A stretch of DNA of 64,000 nt from Butyricimonas sp. Marseille-P3923 (GTDB lineage Bacteria; Bacteroidota; Bacteroidia; Bacteroidales; Marinifilaceae), in NCBI RefSeq assembly GCF_900184685.1, contig NZ_FXXL01000006.1, forward strand, positions 186,001-250,000, in the 5' to 3' direction. Of this stretch, positions 1-8,328 are shown one piece after another. Position 1 is the stretch's first letter, and every line of letters starts with the position of its first letter. Below the pieces are notes generated by a model. It was not told the DNA's origin, searched no databases, and was given only the letters and a program-made list of their open reading frames with translations. The position numbers were made by a program, and so were the translations under genes.

Positions 1-244
1 AAGCAAATCACAACTCCGAGAGTATGACCAAGTTCGAGTTAATGCTGTTTCCAATAGGTCAAAGATACTAATTTGTAAGCAAATCACAACACAAAAACAG
101 AGAGAAAGGTAAAAATTTTGGCTGTTTCCAATAGGTCAAAGATACTAATTTGTAAGCAAATCACAACGCCGACTTATCATTCATTGTCACGGACACGGTT
201 GTTTCCAATAGGTCAAAGATACTAATTTATATGTAAATCACAAT
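1..244 (-). CRISPR. CRISPR array end, 47-nt repeats and 30-nt spacers (type II-C-like)
   Basis: A partial repeat (1-14), full repeats at 44-90 and 121-167, and a degenerate terminal repeat at 198-244 are separated by spacers of 29-30 nt (15-43, 91-120, 168-197). Read on the minus strand the repeat starts GTTGTGATTTGC and ends GGAAACAGC, like the 47-nt repeats I recall for Bacteroides type II-C systems. The terminal repeat differs at five positions. The array continues off the left edge and no cas gene lies in the window. Minus-strand transcription is inferred from the embedded promoter boxes: TTG at repeat nt 2-4, then 19 nt, then TATCTTTG at nt 24-31. Confidence 0.93.
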
Positions 245-376
245 ACACAACAATATGGCTACAATCTAAGATCAAGATAAATCTCAATGCTAAAACTCGC
301 AATAACGAGAGATAGACCGTGCTCCTAACGAAATAAATCTTTTCCCCATTCATTAGTAATATTAAAAAATACGTAT

Positions 377-384
377 TATTTTCG
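377..384 (+). promoter_or_regulatory. Probable -7 box of the btuG/btuB promoter
   Basis: TATTTTCG matches the Bacteroidetes -7 consensus TAnnTTTG with one change. It lies just before the first cobalamin riboswitch. No clear TTTG -33 box is seen at the usual spacing, so the call rests on position and one box. Confidence 0.4.
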
Positions 385-580
385 CGGCGTTATGGTTCTC
401 GTGTAAGATATTCTACAATCTTACGTGGGATTAATAGGGAATCAGGTGCAAATCCTGAACAGATCCACTGCTGTAAGTTTCGTAACAACTTCTCCGGCAC
501 TCACGATCCACTGTCTATTTTAAGGATGGGAAGGACGCCGGGAAGGAAACAAGTCAGAAGACCTGCCATACACAACATTG
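385..580 (+). promoter_or_regulatory. Cobalamin riboswitch 1, upstream of btuG-like gene and btuB
   Basis: The aptamer hallmarks occur in order: GGGAATCAGGTGCAAATCC at about 438, CTGCTGTAAG near 468, GATCCACTG near 505, GATGGGAAGG near 525, and AAGTCAGAAGACCTGCC at 551-567. This is the B12-box arrangement of AdoCbl-class riboswitches. It precedes a BtuG-like lipoprotein and BtuB, so B12 is expected to repress its own uptake. A separate hairpin at 585-608 follows the aptamer. Confidence 0.93.
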
Positions 581-584
581 TTTA

Positions 585-608
585 ACGTTCAAGGGGAAGG
601 AAGAACGT
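585..608 (+). promoter_or_regulatory. Purine-loop hairpin downstream of riboswitch 1
   Basis: ACGTTC (585-590) pairs with GAACGT (603-608) around the loop AAGGGGAAGGAA. A matching hairpin with a compensatory base-pair change sits after riboswitch 2 (6672-6695). It may be part of the expression platform; its exact role is not known. Confidence 0.5.
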
Positions 609-674
609 GAACGCCGATAGCTTAACAATTGTCGACCGTGTACGTCAAGCCTTTTTCTGACTAAAAGGGAATTT

Positions 675-1829
675 ATGTTCATGAAAAAGTGGTTTCATTT
701 TCTGACAATCGTATGGATTAGCATGACGTTAGCGTCGTGCGACAAACCGGGGATGCCTTATCCCGACGGGGTGCTGGGCGACGGGGATATTGAGGCTCTC
801 GTGCTGAACGAGGGGTTGATTAACACAAACGCCGGGGCGATATCGGTGATATACAAAGACAGTACCGTGGTAGTGGATGCCTTTCAAGACGTGAACCATC
901 GCCCAATGGGTGACGTGGCACAATCCATCACGCTGATTAACGGAAAGTATTTCGTGGCGATGAATAACTCGAAGAAAATCGAGGTGGTCAATCCCGTGAC
1001 GTTCAAATCCGAGGGAACGATACTCTACACGCAGGCGGGTTACCCGCGACAGATAGTGCCTATCTCGGAAACAGAAGCCGTCGTGTCCGACTTGAACCGA
1101 CAACTGGTGCGTATTCGCACGGTAGCCCCTTACGGGAAGCCGCTGGAATATATTTCAATCCCGAGATGGGTGGAATATCTGGTCGTGGCGGAAAATAAAG
1201 TGTTCGGCATGACGCAGGGAGGTTTGTACGTGTTCGATGCCAACAACATCAATAAAGAGTACGCCCGGGTTATCAAGGATATATACAACGAGGAGTACAC
1301 GAAGACGTGCCGGATGCTGATAGACAAAGACGGCATAATCTGGGGATTGATGCACCAGAAAAGGAGCGGTGTCGTGACAGGCGTCACGCTGAAAGGCGTA
1401 GACCCGAAACGGGAAAAAGTAGTTAAATCGTACACCCTCCCCATCGGCGACTCGAGCTCACAGACACCGGGCGAGATTATCGGCTATATCAATTACAACC
1501 GCACGGATATCGACCCGACGGGAACATGGATATACTTCAACGTGAAAACCCGTGCGACAGAAGAAAACGCCAAGGGCGAAAAAGAACAGCAGAGCGTGTA
1601 CCGGATGAACGTGACGACGGGTGAATTCGAACATTATTACGACCTGCCGGGCGTGGGTATGATGTACGGGTTCGCGGTTAGCCCCGAAGGCGACGTTTAC
1701 CTGTGCGATTGTTTGGATTACACGGCACAAAGAGGTTATATCCGTCATTATCTGAAAGACGGGAGAAGGGTAAGCCACAAAGTGGGTGTTTATCCCGGGC
1801 AAGTGTATTTCCCCGGAAGTCAACGTTAA
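675..1829 (+). CDS. BtuG-like surface beta-propeller lipoprotein (DUF5074/YncE family)
   Basis: The 384-residue lipoprotein has a signal peptide ending in the lipobox LASC (Cys about residue 22). The mature part has the DUF5074/YncE seven-bladed propeller look: an early LNEGLINTNAGAIS segment, then PMGDVAQSI, and repeated blade motifs. In Bacteroides, BtuG lipoproteins of this type bind cobalamin on the cell surface and cap BtuB. Here the gene follows a cobalamin riboswitch and ends 1 nt before btuB, which supports the same job. The start at 675 has AAAGGGA upstream; the ATG at 681 is an alternative. The B12-binding role is inferred from family and context. Confidence 0.82.
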   Translation: MFMKKWFHFLTIVWISMTLASCDKPGMPYPDGVLGDGDIEALVLNEGLINTNAGAISVIYKDSTVVVDAFQDVNHRPMGDVAQSITLINGKYFVAMNNSKKIEVVNPVTFKSEGTILYTQAGYPRQIVPISETEAVVSDLNRQLVRIRTVAPYGKPLEYISIPRWVEYLVVAENKVFGMTQGGLYVFDANNINKEYARVIKDIYNEEYTKTCRMLIDKDGIIWGLMHQKRSGVVTGVTLKGVDPKREKVVKSYTLPIGDSSSQTPGEIIGYINYNRTDIDPTGTWIYFNVKTRATEENAKGEKEQQSVYRMNVTTGEFEHYYDLPGVGMMYGFAVSPEGDVYLCDCLDYTAQRGYIRHYLKDGRRVSHKVGVYPGQVYFPGSQR

Positions 1830-1830
1830 A

Positions 1831-3861
1831 ATGCAGAATATGTTCAAAAAAATAACGATAGGATTATGTGCCTGTTTCACGCTGGGCAGCGGGATGCAGG
1901 CAGAGGCACAGCGGCGGGATTCGGTGGCGATGCACGGGACTCTCGACACGGTGCAGGTGGTGAGCCGGCGTATCCAACACGCCAACGAGGCAAATGCCGG
2001 GGCGAAGGTTAGCCGCATAGACCCGGAAATCATGCAAGCGAATAAAACCCGTTCGTTGGCGGAATTACTGACGGACTACACGGCTATTTATATCAAGAGC
2101 CTCGGGATGGGAGCCTTGTCGACCGCCTCCTTCCGTGGAGCCAGTCCCTCGCAAACACGGGTGAACTGGAACGGCATCAATATCACGCCGCCGATGTCGG
2201 GAACGTTCGATTTCTCGCAAATCCCGGTTTTCTTCACGGACAATATCAACTTGTATTACGGGAGCAGCCACGTGAAGAACGGGACGGGAGCCATCGGGGG
2301 AAGTATCAACCTATTCACCGACCCGGATTGGCGAAAGGGAGTAAGCGGGAAAGTGCTGGGCGAGTACGGTTCCTACGGCACGTACACCACGGGGGCACAA
2401 GTAAACACGGGCGGAGAGAAATCAAGTTTCAAAACCCGCCTGTATTACCAGCACTCGGATAACAACTATACTTATTTGAACAAGATTCTGACCAACGTCC
2501 CCTTCCGCGAGAAACGACAGGATGCCGATTACACGCAATGGGCAGCAATGCAAGAAGGTTATTTCCGGTTGTCGCGCTACACCCGGTTGACGGCAGTAGC
2601 ATGGTATCAAGAGGGCGAACGGATGTTGCCCCCCGCGCTTGGGGTGGTGAACCAATCACACGAGAAACAACGGGAAACGAATTTCCGGGCATACACGGGA
2701 CTGGATTTCACCCGGGGTATACACGCCCTGCACGTGAAAGCGGCATGGCTGTACTACCGGCAGAAGTACGACAAATGGTACGCCGGGGGGATGTTTGACC
2801 CCGAGGGTACTAAAAATCAATCGCAAACGTGGCAAGGCATTGCAGACTACACGTGTACCCCGCAAGAAAACCTCGTGCTGGGGACAAGCCTGACTTACTC
2901 GCACGATTTGATACGAGTGAGCAGTTACATTGATATCGACTCGTCGAAATACACACTGGGCGACGTGGATTATGATATCCCGGTGGTAGAACCGCCATTC
3001 CGCCATCACCGTAACGTACTGTCGTGGCAGGCATCGGCGTTGTGGACCCCGGTGGAATGGATGATATTGAACGGGCAGTATATGTTCGAGCAAAACGATA
3101 GCCAGGGAGTATCCACGTGGTCGGCGGGCGTGGTATTTAACCTGTGGGAAAAAGAGTTGCAGGTAAAAGGGAATATGGCTTACAATTATCGGTTCCCAAG
3201 CATGAACGACCTCTATTGGCGACCGGGAGGCAACCCGGAGGTGAAGCCGGAAGACGGGTACTCGTATGACGCTTCCGTGGCTTACCGGAAACACTTGTAC
3301 CGGGGGTTATCGCTGGACGCGGAGGTATCGGGCTACTTGATGTATATCGACAACTGGATACTGTGGTTGCCCAAGGACGGGAATCAATGGGTGTGGACGC
3401 CGCAGAATCACCGCAACGTGCGCTCGGAAGGCGTGGAACTGTACGGGAAGCTGACATACGAGATGGGGGATTTAAAGGTGAACGCATCCGGCAATTACAG
3501 TTGGTCGCAATCCCGTACCCGCAAGAAACAGCACGAGGACGACGGCTCGTACATGAAGCAGATTCCTTACGTGCCGAGATTCAAATGGAACGTGCGGGTT
3601 GCCGCCGATTACCGGGGAGCCTTTTTCTCGTGGCAAGTGACTTACATCGGGCGACGCTTTATCACGACCGACCAAGCATACGCTACAGACCCCTATTCGG
3701 TACACAATATATTGGCGGGCTACCGTCACGAGTTCCGTAACGGCATGAGCCTCACCCCGCAGGTACGGGTGGACAATCTACTGGACATTTATTACGAATC
3801 CACGCAGTACTACCCGATGCCGTTGCGTAACTGCCTCGTGTCGCTGATGTGGGAATTTTAG
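1831..3861 (+). CDS. btuB: TonB-dependent outer-membrane cobalamin receptor BtuB
   Basis: The protein has about 676 residues, a signal peptide ending near MQAEAQ, a short segment with a TonB-box-like TVQVVS, a plug domain (RSLAELLTDY through GAIGGSINLF) and a 22-strand barrel ending in the aromatic terminus SLMWEF. This is the BtuB layout of Bacteroidetes. It imports cobalamin across the outer membrane using TonB energy. The frame is open from 1786, inside the preceding gene, but the ATG at 1831 directly after that gene's stop gives a normal signal peptide; the ATG at 1840 is also possible. It is co-transcribed with the BtuG-like gene under riboswitch 1. Confidence 0.9.
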   Translation: MQNMFKKITIGLCACFTLGSGMQAEAQRRDSVAMHGTLDTVQVVSRRIQHANEANAGAKVSRIDPEIMQANKTRSLAELLTDYTAIYIKSLGMGALSTASFRGASPSQTRVNWNGINITPPMSGTFDFSQIPVFFTDNINLYYGSSHVKNGTGAIGGSINLFTDPDWRKGVSGKVLGEYGSYGTYTTGAQVNTGGEKSSFKTRLYYQHSDNNYTYLNKILTNVPFREKRQDADYTQWAAMQEGYFRLSRYTRLTAVAWYQEGERMLPPALGVVNQSHEKQRETNFRAYTGLDFTRGIHALHVKAAWLYYRQKYDKWYAGGMFDPEGTKNQSQTWQGIADYTCTPQENLVLGTSLTYSHDLIRVSSYIDIDSSKYTLGDVDYDIPVVEPPFRHHRNVLSWQASALWTPVEWMILNGQYMFEQNDSQGVSTWSAGVVFNLWEKELQVKGNMAYNYRFPSMNDLYWRPGGNPEVKPEDGYSYDASVAYRKHLYRGLSLDAEVSGYLMYIDNWILWLPKDGNQWVWTPQNHRNVRSEGVELYGKLTYEMGDLKVNASGNYSWSQSRTRKKQHEDDGSYMKQIPYVPRFKWNVRVAADYRGAFFSWQVTYIGRRFITTDQAYATDPYSVHNILAGYRHEFRNGMSLTPQVRVDNLLDIYYESTQYYPMPLRNCLVSLMWEF

Positions 3862-3891
3862 AGGAAGAATAAACAAGTTATTTAATATTAC

Positions 3892-5250
3892 ATGATGAAA
3901 ATTAAAATTATGAAGAAGTTTTATTTAGCACTTTTGCTTTTGGGAATATTTGTAGGATTCTTGAGTTCTTGTAGTGATGATGACGATAACTGGACACCCG
4001 TACCACCGACCGTAACCATCGAAAGCGAGAATGGCAGTTTTTCGACGCTCCCGATGGAATCTATCGTACTGAAAGCCAAAGTTGACAACCCGTCAGAAAC
4101 AAGCTTGGCTTGGTTTGTAAACGGGCAAAAAGTGGCAACAGATTCTATTTATACCTTCACGGCAGAAAGTATTGGTAATTATAATGTTTCTGTTATAGCA
4201 TGCACTACAAATAGCCGCAATCATGCTTCCACTTCAATTGAAGTTCACGGGAAATACAAGTATGGTACTTTTATCATAAACGAATCAACCATGGGCAGTC
4301 CCGGGAATTTAATTTTCATTAATCCTAAAGGAGAGGTGACAGATAACGCCTATTACCTTGAAAACGGAGGTGACTTGGGAAAGCAAAGCCAAGATCTATT
4401 CATCAAAAACAATAAAATGTATATTCTTTCACAAAACGGGGGTGATGACGGAGGCTTTTTAACCATCCTCAATGCAGAAACATTGAAAAGGGAGCGAAAA
4501 TTTCAGGAAGAACTTAACGGACAGGTGAGTATGCCTAGCCACGTGGCAGTACTAGGAGATGATGACATTTACCTACGTGACAATAATGGAATAAAAAGAT
4601 TTCAACCATCAAGTGGAACCGTCACTCTTATTGAAGGCACAAAGGGTGCTCGGAAAAATACAATGGCTGTTGCTGACGGGAAAGTTTTTGCCACAGTAAA
4701 AAACACGGTTGTCGTAATTGAAGCAGGTAAAGATGCAATTAGCAATACGATTGAATTTGACGGGAATGTTTCCGGTGTAATTAAAGCATCCGACGGGAAT
4801 CTTTGGGTTTCCGATGCATCCGGAAAAATCACTAAAGTTGACCCGAAAACATACGCCAAACTAGGAAGCAGCACTGTATCAGAGGAAGCAAAAAGCCTTC
4901 TGAACCCATCATACGCAGCAGCCCCCAGCATTACAGCCAAAGGGGACACGCTATACATGAGTGCCCTTAAATCAACAATTTACCGTCATATTTTCAGCAC
5001 GGGAGAAACGAAATTAATGGTGGATGCCCAAACGATGGTCGACAACGTCGGTATCATTTACAACACGTGCGCTGTTCACCCGATTACCGGAGAAGTTTAT
5101 CTAAATTCCATAAAAGGATACGGCCAAGACTACAAGATTAATAACATCAGTGTATTCAACTTTAGCGGGGATGAACCAGAATTAAGTGCAAATTACGAAA
5201 ATCACACGGCATTCCCCGCCGGCACATTCTTCACTTATAATTTTGAATAA
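3892..5250 (+). CDS. DUF5074-type beta-propeller lipoprotein with PKD-like N-terminal domain (copy 1)
   Basis: The 452-residue lipoprotein has lipobox LSSC followed by an acidic SDDDD stretch typical of surface-exported Bacteroidetes lipoproteins. A PKD/Ig-like domain (about residues 40-120, with LAWFVNG) comes first, then a YncE-like propeller beginning GTFIINESTMGSPGNL. It lies 30 nt after btuB, in the riboswitch 1 transcription unit. It is paralogous to 6837-8306 along its length and more distantly to the BtuG-like first gene. A surface role in binding cobalamin or a related corrinoid is inferred. The ATG at 3910, giving MKKFYLALL, is an equally good start. Confidence 0.78.
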   Translation: MMKIKIMKKFYLALLLLGIFVGFLSSCSDDDDNWTPVPPTVTIESENGSFSTLPMESIVLKAKVDNPSETSLAWFVNGQKVATDSIYTFTAESIGNYNVSVIACTTNSRNHASTSIEVHGKYKYGTFIINESTMGSPGNLIFINPKGEVTDNAYYLENGGDLGKQSQDLFIKNNKMYILSQNGGDDGGFLTILNAETLKRERKFQEELNGQVSMPSHVAVLGDDDIYLRDNNGIKRFQPSSGTVTLIEGTKGARKNTMAVADGKVFATVKNTVVVIEAGKDAISNTIEFDGNVSGVIKASDGNLWVSDASGKITKVDPKTYAKLGSSTVSEEAKSLLNPSYAAAPSITAKGDTLYMSALKSTIYRHIFSTGETKLMVDAQTMVDNVGIIYNTCAVHPITGEVYLNSIKGYGQDYKINNISVFNFSGDEPELSANYENHTAFPAGTFFTYNFE

Positions 5251-5257
5251 ACGGTTC

Positions 5258-6280
5258 ATGAAAAAGAATTTACTTTATATATTAGCTATTCTGGCTATCG
5301 CGGGAATGTGGAGTTCCTGTAGCGATAATGATGGCGGAGAAGATGAACCGGAGATGCCTCTTACCGCACCGGAGGTGTCTGTACAGAACTTGAGCTTGAA
5401 AAATGCTATTCTTCCCTCGAAAACGGTAAGATTAAGAGCGAATATCATCAACACCACACGTGCTGACTTGCAATGGTTCGTGGATGGGAAGGCAACATCA
5501 ACAGACACGATATACGAATTCTCGTCCGCCACAGAGGGAGAGTATAAAATCAAGGTGACGGCATCCAACATCTTGGGCGAGGCATCGGATAGCACGTATA
5601 TCACGGTACAAGACGGTTTCAAAATCTCGGACGTCACGAACTGGACGGGCGAAGGCGATTGCCGTTCGGTGCTGGCGATACAATGGGTAAAACCGGAGGT
5701 GGAGGATTTATTGCACCCGGCAGACGAGGATGTCTTTTTCCGGGCGTGGGGATACAAGTGGAATAAACCGCAAAAAGGGAAGATATCCCCCACGGGATTT
5801 GACATGATTAAAGCCATTGCCAAGAGTGATCCCTGCTTGTTCGTCATCGTTTCGAACGATGCCCTAGGGACTACTATCAAGGGATTCGGTTATGACGGCA
5901 ACGGTGACGGGAAAATCTCGATTGAAAGCGATGATTTCGTGCACAACGAAAGAGAATACAAGGGGATTTCTTTGACAGAAACGAATTTCGCGGATGGTAA
6001 CATATACGTGCAAAAGCAAGAGGATAACATTGATGACGTCAGGGTTACCAGCGAGGGCGACTGGTGGATGGGCGGCTGGTACGTGGCTTATGCATCCTAC
6101 TGGTTGGGATACGGGGAAGCCGTACTGGAAGCGGAGGAGTACGAGTATTCCAATTTCTACGCCAGCAACCGGGAACTGGAAGACGAGTGCTGGGATGCAT
6201 GGACATTCTCCCCGATTAATGACGCAGAACAAAATATCCTACCCATACCCCGCTTGTTGAAAGCAGCAGGCATCAAATAG
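5258..6280 (+). CDS. Surface lipoprotein of the cobalamin locus, PKD-like plus C-terminal partner domain (copy 1)
   Basis: The 340-residue lipoprotein (lipobox WSSC) has a PKD-like domain (about 45-120, LQWFVDG) and a C-terminal domain of about 210 residues. That domain starts at NWTGEGDCRSVLAIQW and contains WGYKW, TTIKGFGYDGNGDGK, WMGGWYVAYASYWLG and CWDAWTFSPIN. The second domain recurs alone in 8329-9084. The position after btuB and a propeller lipoprotein suggests a second surface corrinoid-binding or accessory protein, comparable in context to BtuH of Bacteroides; I cannot confirm that homology. The ATG at 5258 is preferred because upstream in-frame sequence overlaps the previous gene and would destroy the signal peptide. 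Confidence 0.68.
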   Translation: MKKNLLYILAILAIAGMWSSCSDNDGGEDEPEMPLTAPEVSVQNLSLKNAILPSKTVRLRANIINTTRADLQWFVDGKATSTDTIYEFSSATEGEYKIKVTASNILGEASDSTYITVQDGFKISDVTNWTGEGDCRSVLAIQWVKPEVEDLLHPADEDVFFRAWGYKWNKPQKGKISPTGFDMIKAIAKSDPCLFVIVSNDALGTTIKGFGYDGNGDGKISIESDDFVHNEREYKGISLTETNFADGNIYVQKQEDNIDDVRVTSEGDWWMGGWYVAYASYWLGYGEAVLEAEEYEYSNFYASNRELEDECWDAWTFSPINDAEQNILPIPRLLKAAGIK

Positions 6281-6327
6281 CAATAGCATATTCCAAAATA
6301 CTTAACTAAAAAATAATTTTATACATG

Positions 6328-6355
6328 AGCTCCCGGATGATCCGGGAGCTTTTTT
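6328..6355 (+). terminator. Intrinsic terminator of the btuB operon
   Basis: A perfect 10-bp stem (AGCTCCCGGA / TCCGGGAGCT) with a TGA loop is followed by five T. It lies 48 nt after the last gene of the riboswitch 1 unit. Confidence 0.92.
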
Positions 6356-6428
6356 ACTTCAACATCATCAATACATTTCAAGAATAGTCTAAAAGGAGTG
6401 CGATTTGAATATAAAATAAAAAAAATAC

Positions 6429-6459
6429 TTGATTATTTAACATCATTCTTCTATCTTCG
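6429..6459 (+). promoter_or_regulatory. Bacteroidetes promoter upstream of riboswitch 2
   Basis: TTG at 6429-6431 is followed 20 nt later by TATCTTCG (6452-6459), close to the -33 TTTG / -7 TAnnTTTG pattern. Transcription would start just ahead of the second cobalamin aptamer. Confidence 0.6.
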
Positions 6460-6477
6460 CAAAGAATAATGGAAGTG

Positions 6478-6658
6478 AGTGGTGTCCCGATTCGTAAATC
6501 GCGTTTCGGGATGAAAAGGGAATCAGGTGCAAATCCTGAACAGAATCCCCTGCTGTAAGTTTCACTATACTTCCCGGGCATACTTTATCCACTGTCCCCG
6601 ACACGAGGGATGGGAAGGAAGCCCCGGAGAAGGAAACGAGTCAGAAGACCTGCCACAA
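6478..6658 (+). promoter_or_regulatory. Cobalamin riboswitch 2, upstream of the duplicated lipoprotein pair
   Basis: GGGAATCAGGTGCAAATCC, CTGCTGTAAG, ATCCACTGTCC, GATGGGAAGGAAG and GAGTCAGAAGACCTGCC appear in the order and spacing of riboswitch 1, and the two sequences are clearly related. It is followed by the same type of purine-loop hairpin (6672-6695). It controls 6837-9084. Confidence 0.92.
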
Positions 6659-6671
6659 GCTAATATGTTTC

Positions 6672-6695
6672 ATGTTCAAAGGGAAAGGAGAACAT
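6672..6695 (+). promoter_or_regulatory. Purine-loop hairpin downstream of riboswitch 2
   Basis: ATGTTC (6672-6677) pairs with GAACAT (6690-6695) around AAAGGGAAAGGA. Compared with the hairpin at 585-608, a C-G pair has become T-A on both arms, while the purine-rich loop is kept. Confidence 0.5.
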
Positions 6696-6836
6696 AAACG
6701 CCAGTACCGTTTACAAGTCGATATTTGACGCCATCTTTTTCCTACAAACAGAAATGTTTGTATCCACGTGGGATACATGGGTATGAATTAATTATTGCGT
6801 TTTTTAATATATAAAATTAATTCAAAAAAAACAGTT

Positions 6837-8306
6837 ATGAAGAAGTTGTATTTCTTTTTTATCGTGTGGGGATTGATGATCTCGTTGTTTAGCGCGTGTA
6901 GTGATGATGATGACTACATCCCAACCCTGCCCATCGTGGGTTTCGCGCAAGGGAATTATTCCATGGAGTTGACGGATTCCATCGTGTTCAGGGCGGAAGT
7001 TACCAATGCTTTGGAAAACACGTTTAGTTGGGCACTGGACAACGATGAGGTTGCGACAGGTGACACATACGTGTTCAAAGCAGAAAACAGCGGCACCTAC
7101 CAACTAGCCCTGACCGCAAAAAATTCAGACGGCACGACGACCAAAACCGCAACGATTACCGTGAATCCCGGTAAGTATAAAAACGGGACTTTTATACTGA
7201 ATGAAGGGTTAGTTACGACTCACGGCTCGTTGATTTACATCAGCCCGGAAGGAGATATTACCCCTAATGTATATTACAAGGTGAACGGCGAGTATTTAGG
7301 AGATGTGTGCCAAGACCTATATATCAAAAACAACAAAATGTATATCGTATCCCAAAATGGAGGAAACGGGGGTGGTTTTCTAACCATTTGCAATGCTGAA
7401 ACATTAAAAAAAGAACGTTCTTTTCATGATCCTTTTATCTTAGGAATAGACACGAGTTATTATGAAGACGAGGGAAAGATGGTGCAAGTAATCGATACCA
7501 CTTTCTCGTATTGGCCAACACACATTGCCGTATTGGGAGATGACGATATCTATATACGTGATAATAGGAATGGCATCTTCCTAATGCACCCGTCAACAGT
7601 GGCAAATGATCACAGAGCGACTCTAATCAAAGGCACCCAAGGCGCCCGGAAAAATACCATGGCTGTGGCAGAAGGAAAATTATTTGCCTCACGAAGAAAC
7701 ACGGTCATAGTTATCGAACGAGGCAAAAACGAGGTTACACATACAATTGCATTCGGGAAGAAACAGATTTCCGGGCTAATCAAAGCCACAGACGGAAACC
7801 TTTGGGCCTCGGATGAAGGCGGTATTATTTACAAAATCGACCCGAAATCATATGAAATATTAGCACAAAATCAATTGCAAGGTGAAGCAGCCTCACTTTT
7901 GCGTATCAGAGCATCGCAACCTGCCGCACCGAACATCACTGCCAAGGGAGATACGATATATATCAGCAACACGACCACAACAATTTATCGTCACATTTTC
8001 AGTACAAATGAAACAAAATACATGATTGATGCCAAAAATTGGATTCCCGCTTCTTCTGATTTCTGGGAAGGGAACTACGCGAGTAAGCCATTGGTATATA
8101 ATACTTGTGCTGTTCATCCTATCACGGGAGAGGTCTTTTTAAACACGGTAAAGGGAATTGGCTCACAACGCCACACGAACCATATCACGATTTTTGATTT
8201 CAGCCGCATTAATTCCGAGAGCGAAAATTATGCCAGAATAAGTCGTGATTACGCGAATTACACGGATTATCCTGCTAATGTATTCTTTACCTATAACTTC
8301 AAGTAA
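6837..8306 (+). CDS. DUF5074-type beta-propeller lipoprotein with PKD-like N-terminal domain (copy 2)
   Basis: The 489-residue lipoprotein (lipobox FSAC followed by SDDDDY) is paralogous to 3892-5250: PKD-like domain (FSWALDNDEV), then a propeller starting GTFILNEGLVTTHGSL. It shares blade segments such as GDDDIYIRDN, GARKNTMAVA and YNTCAVHPITGEV with the first copy. Copy 2 is longer because of a loop near residue 215 (SYYEDEGKM region). The start at 6837 gives a normal MKK signal peptide; an in-frame extension to 6795 would not. It is expressed from riboswitch 2 and is therefore probably another surface corrinoid binder. Confidence 0.78.
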   Translation: MKKLYFFFIVWGLMISLFSACSDDDDYIPTLPIVGFAQGNYSMELTDSIVFRAEVTNALENTFSWALDNDEVATGDTYVFKAENSGTYQLALTAKNSDGTTTKTATITVNPGKYKNGTFILNEGLVTTHGSLIYISPEGDITPNVYYKVNGEYLGDVCQDLYIKNNKMYIVSQNGGNGGGFLTICNAETLKKERSFHDPFILGIDTSYYEDEGKMVQVIDTTFSYWPTHIAVLGDDDIYIRDNRNGIFLMHPSTVANDHRATLIKGTQGARKNTMAVAEGKLFASRRNTVIVIERGKNEVTHTIAFGKKQISGLIKATDGNLWASDEGGIIYKIDPKSYEILAQNQLQGEAASLLRIRASQPAAPNITAKGDTIYISNTTTTIYRHIFSTNETKYMIDAKNWIPASSDFWEGNYASKPLVYNTCAVHPITGEVFLNTVKGIGSQRHTNHITIFDFSRINSESENYARISRDYANYTDYPANVFFTYNFK

Positions 8307-8328
8307 ATCATTTAAAACAATCAAAACA

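Noticed and set aside
245-380. Possible tracrRNA next to the array end
   Set aside because: I found no segment that pairs well with the 5' half of the repeat apart from the degenerate repeat itself.
1786-1830. Upstream extension of btuB to 1786
   Set aside because: It overlaps the BtuG-like gene and pushes the signal peptide inside the protein; ATG 1831 directly after the stop is better.
1458-2033. Minus-strand open frames opposite btuG/btuB
   Set aside because: They are shadows of the GC-richer coding strand, with no signal, motif or spacing of their own.
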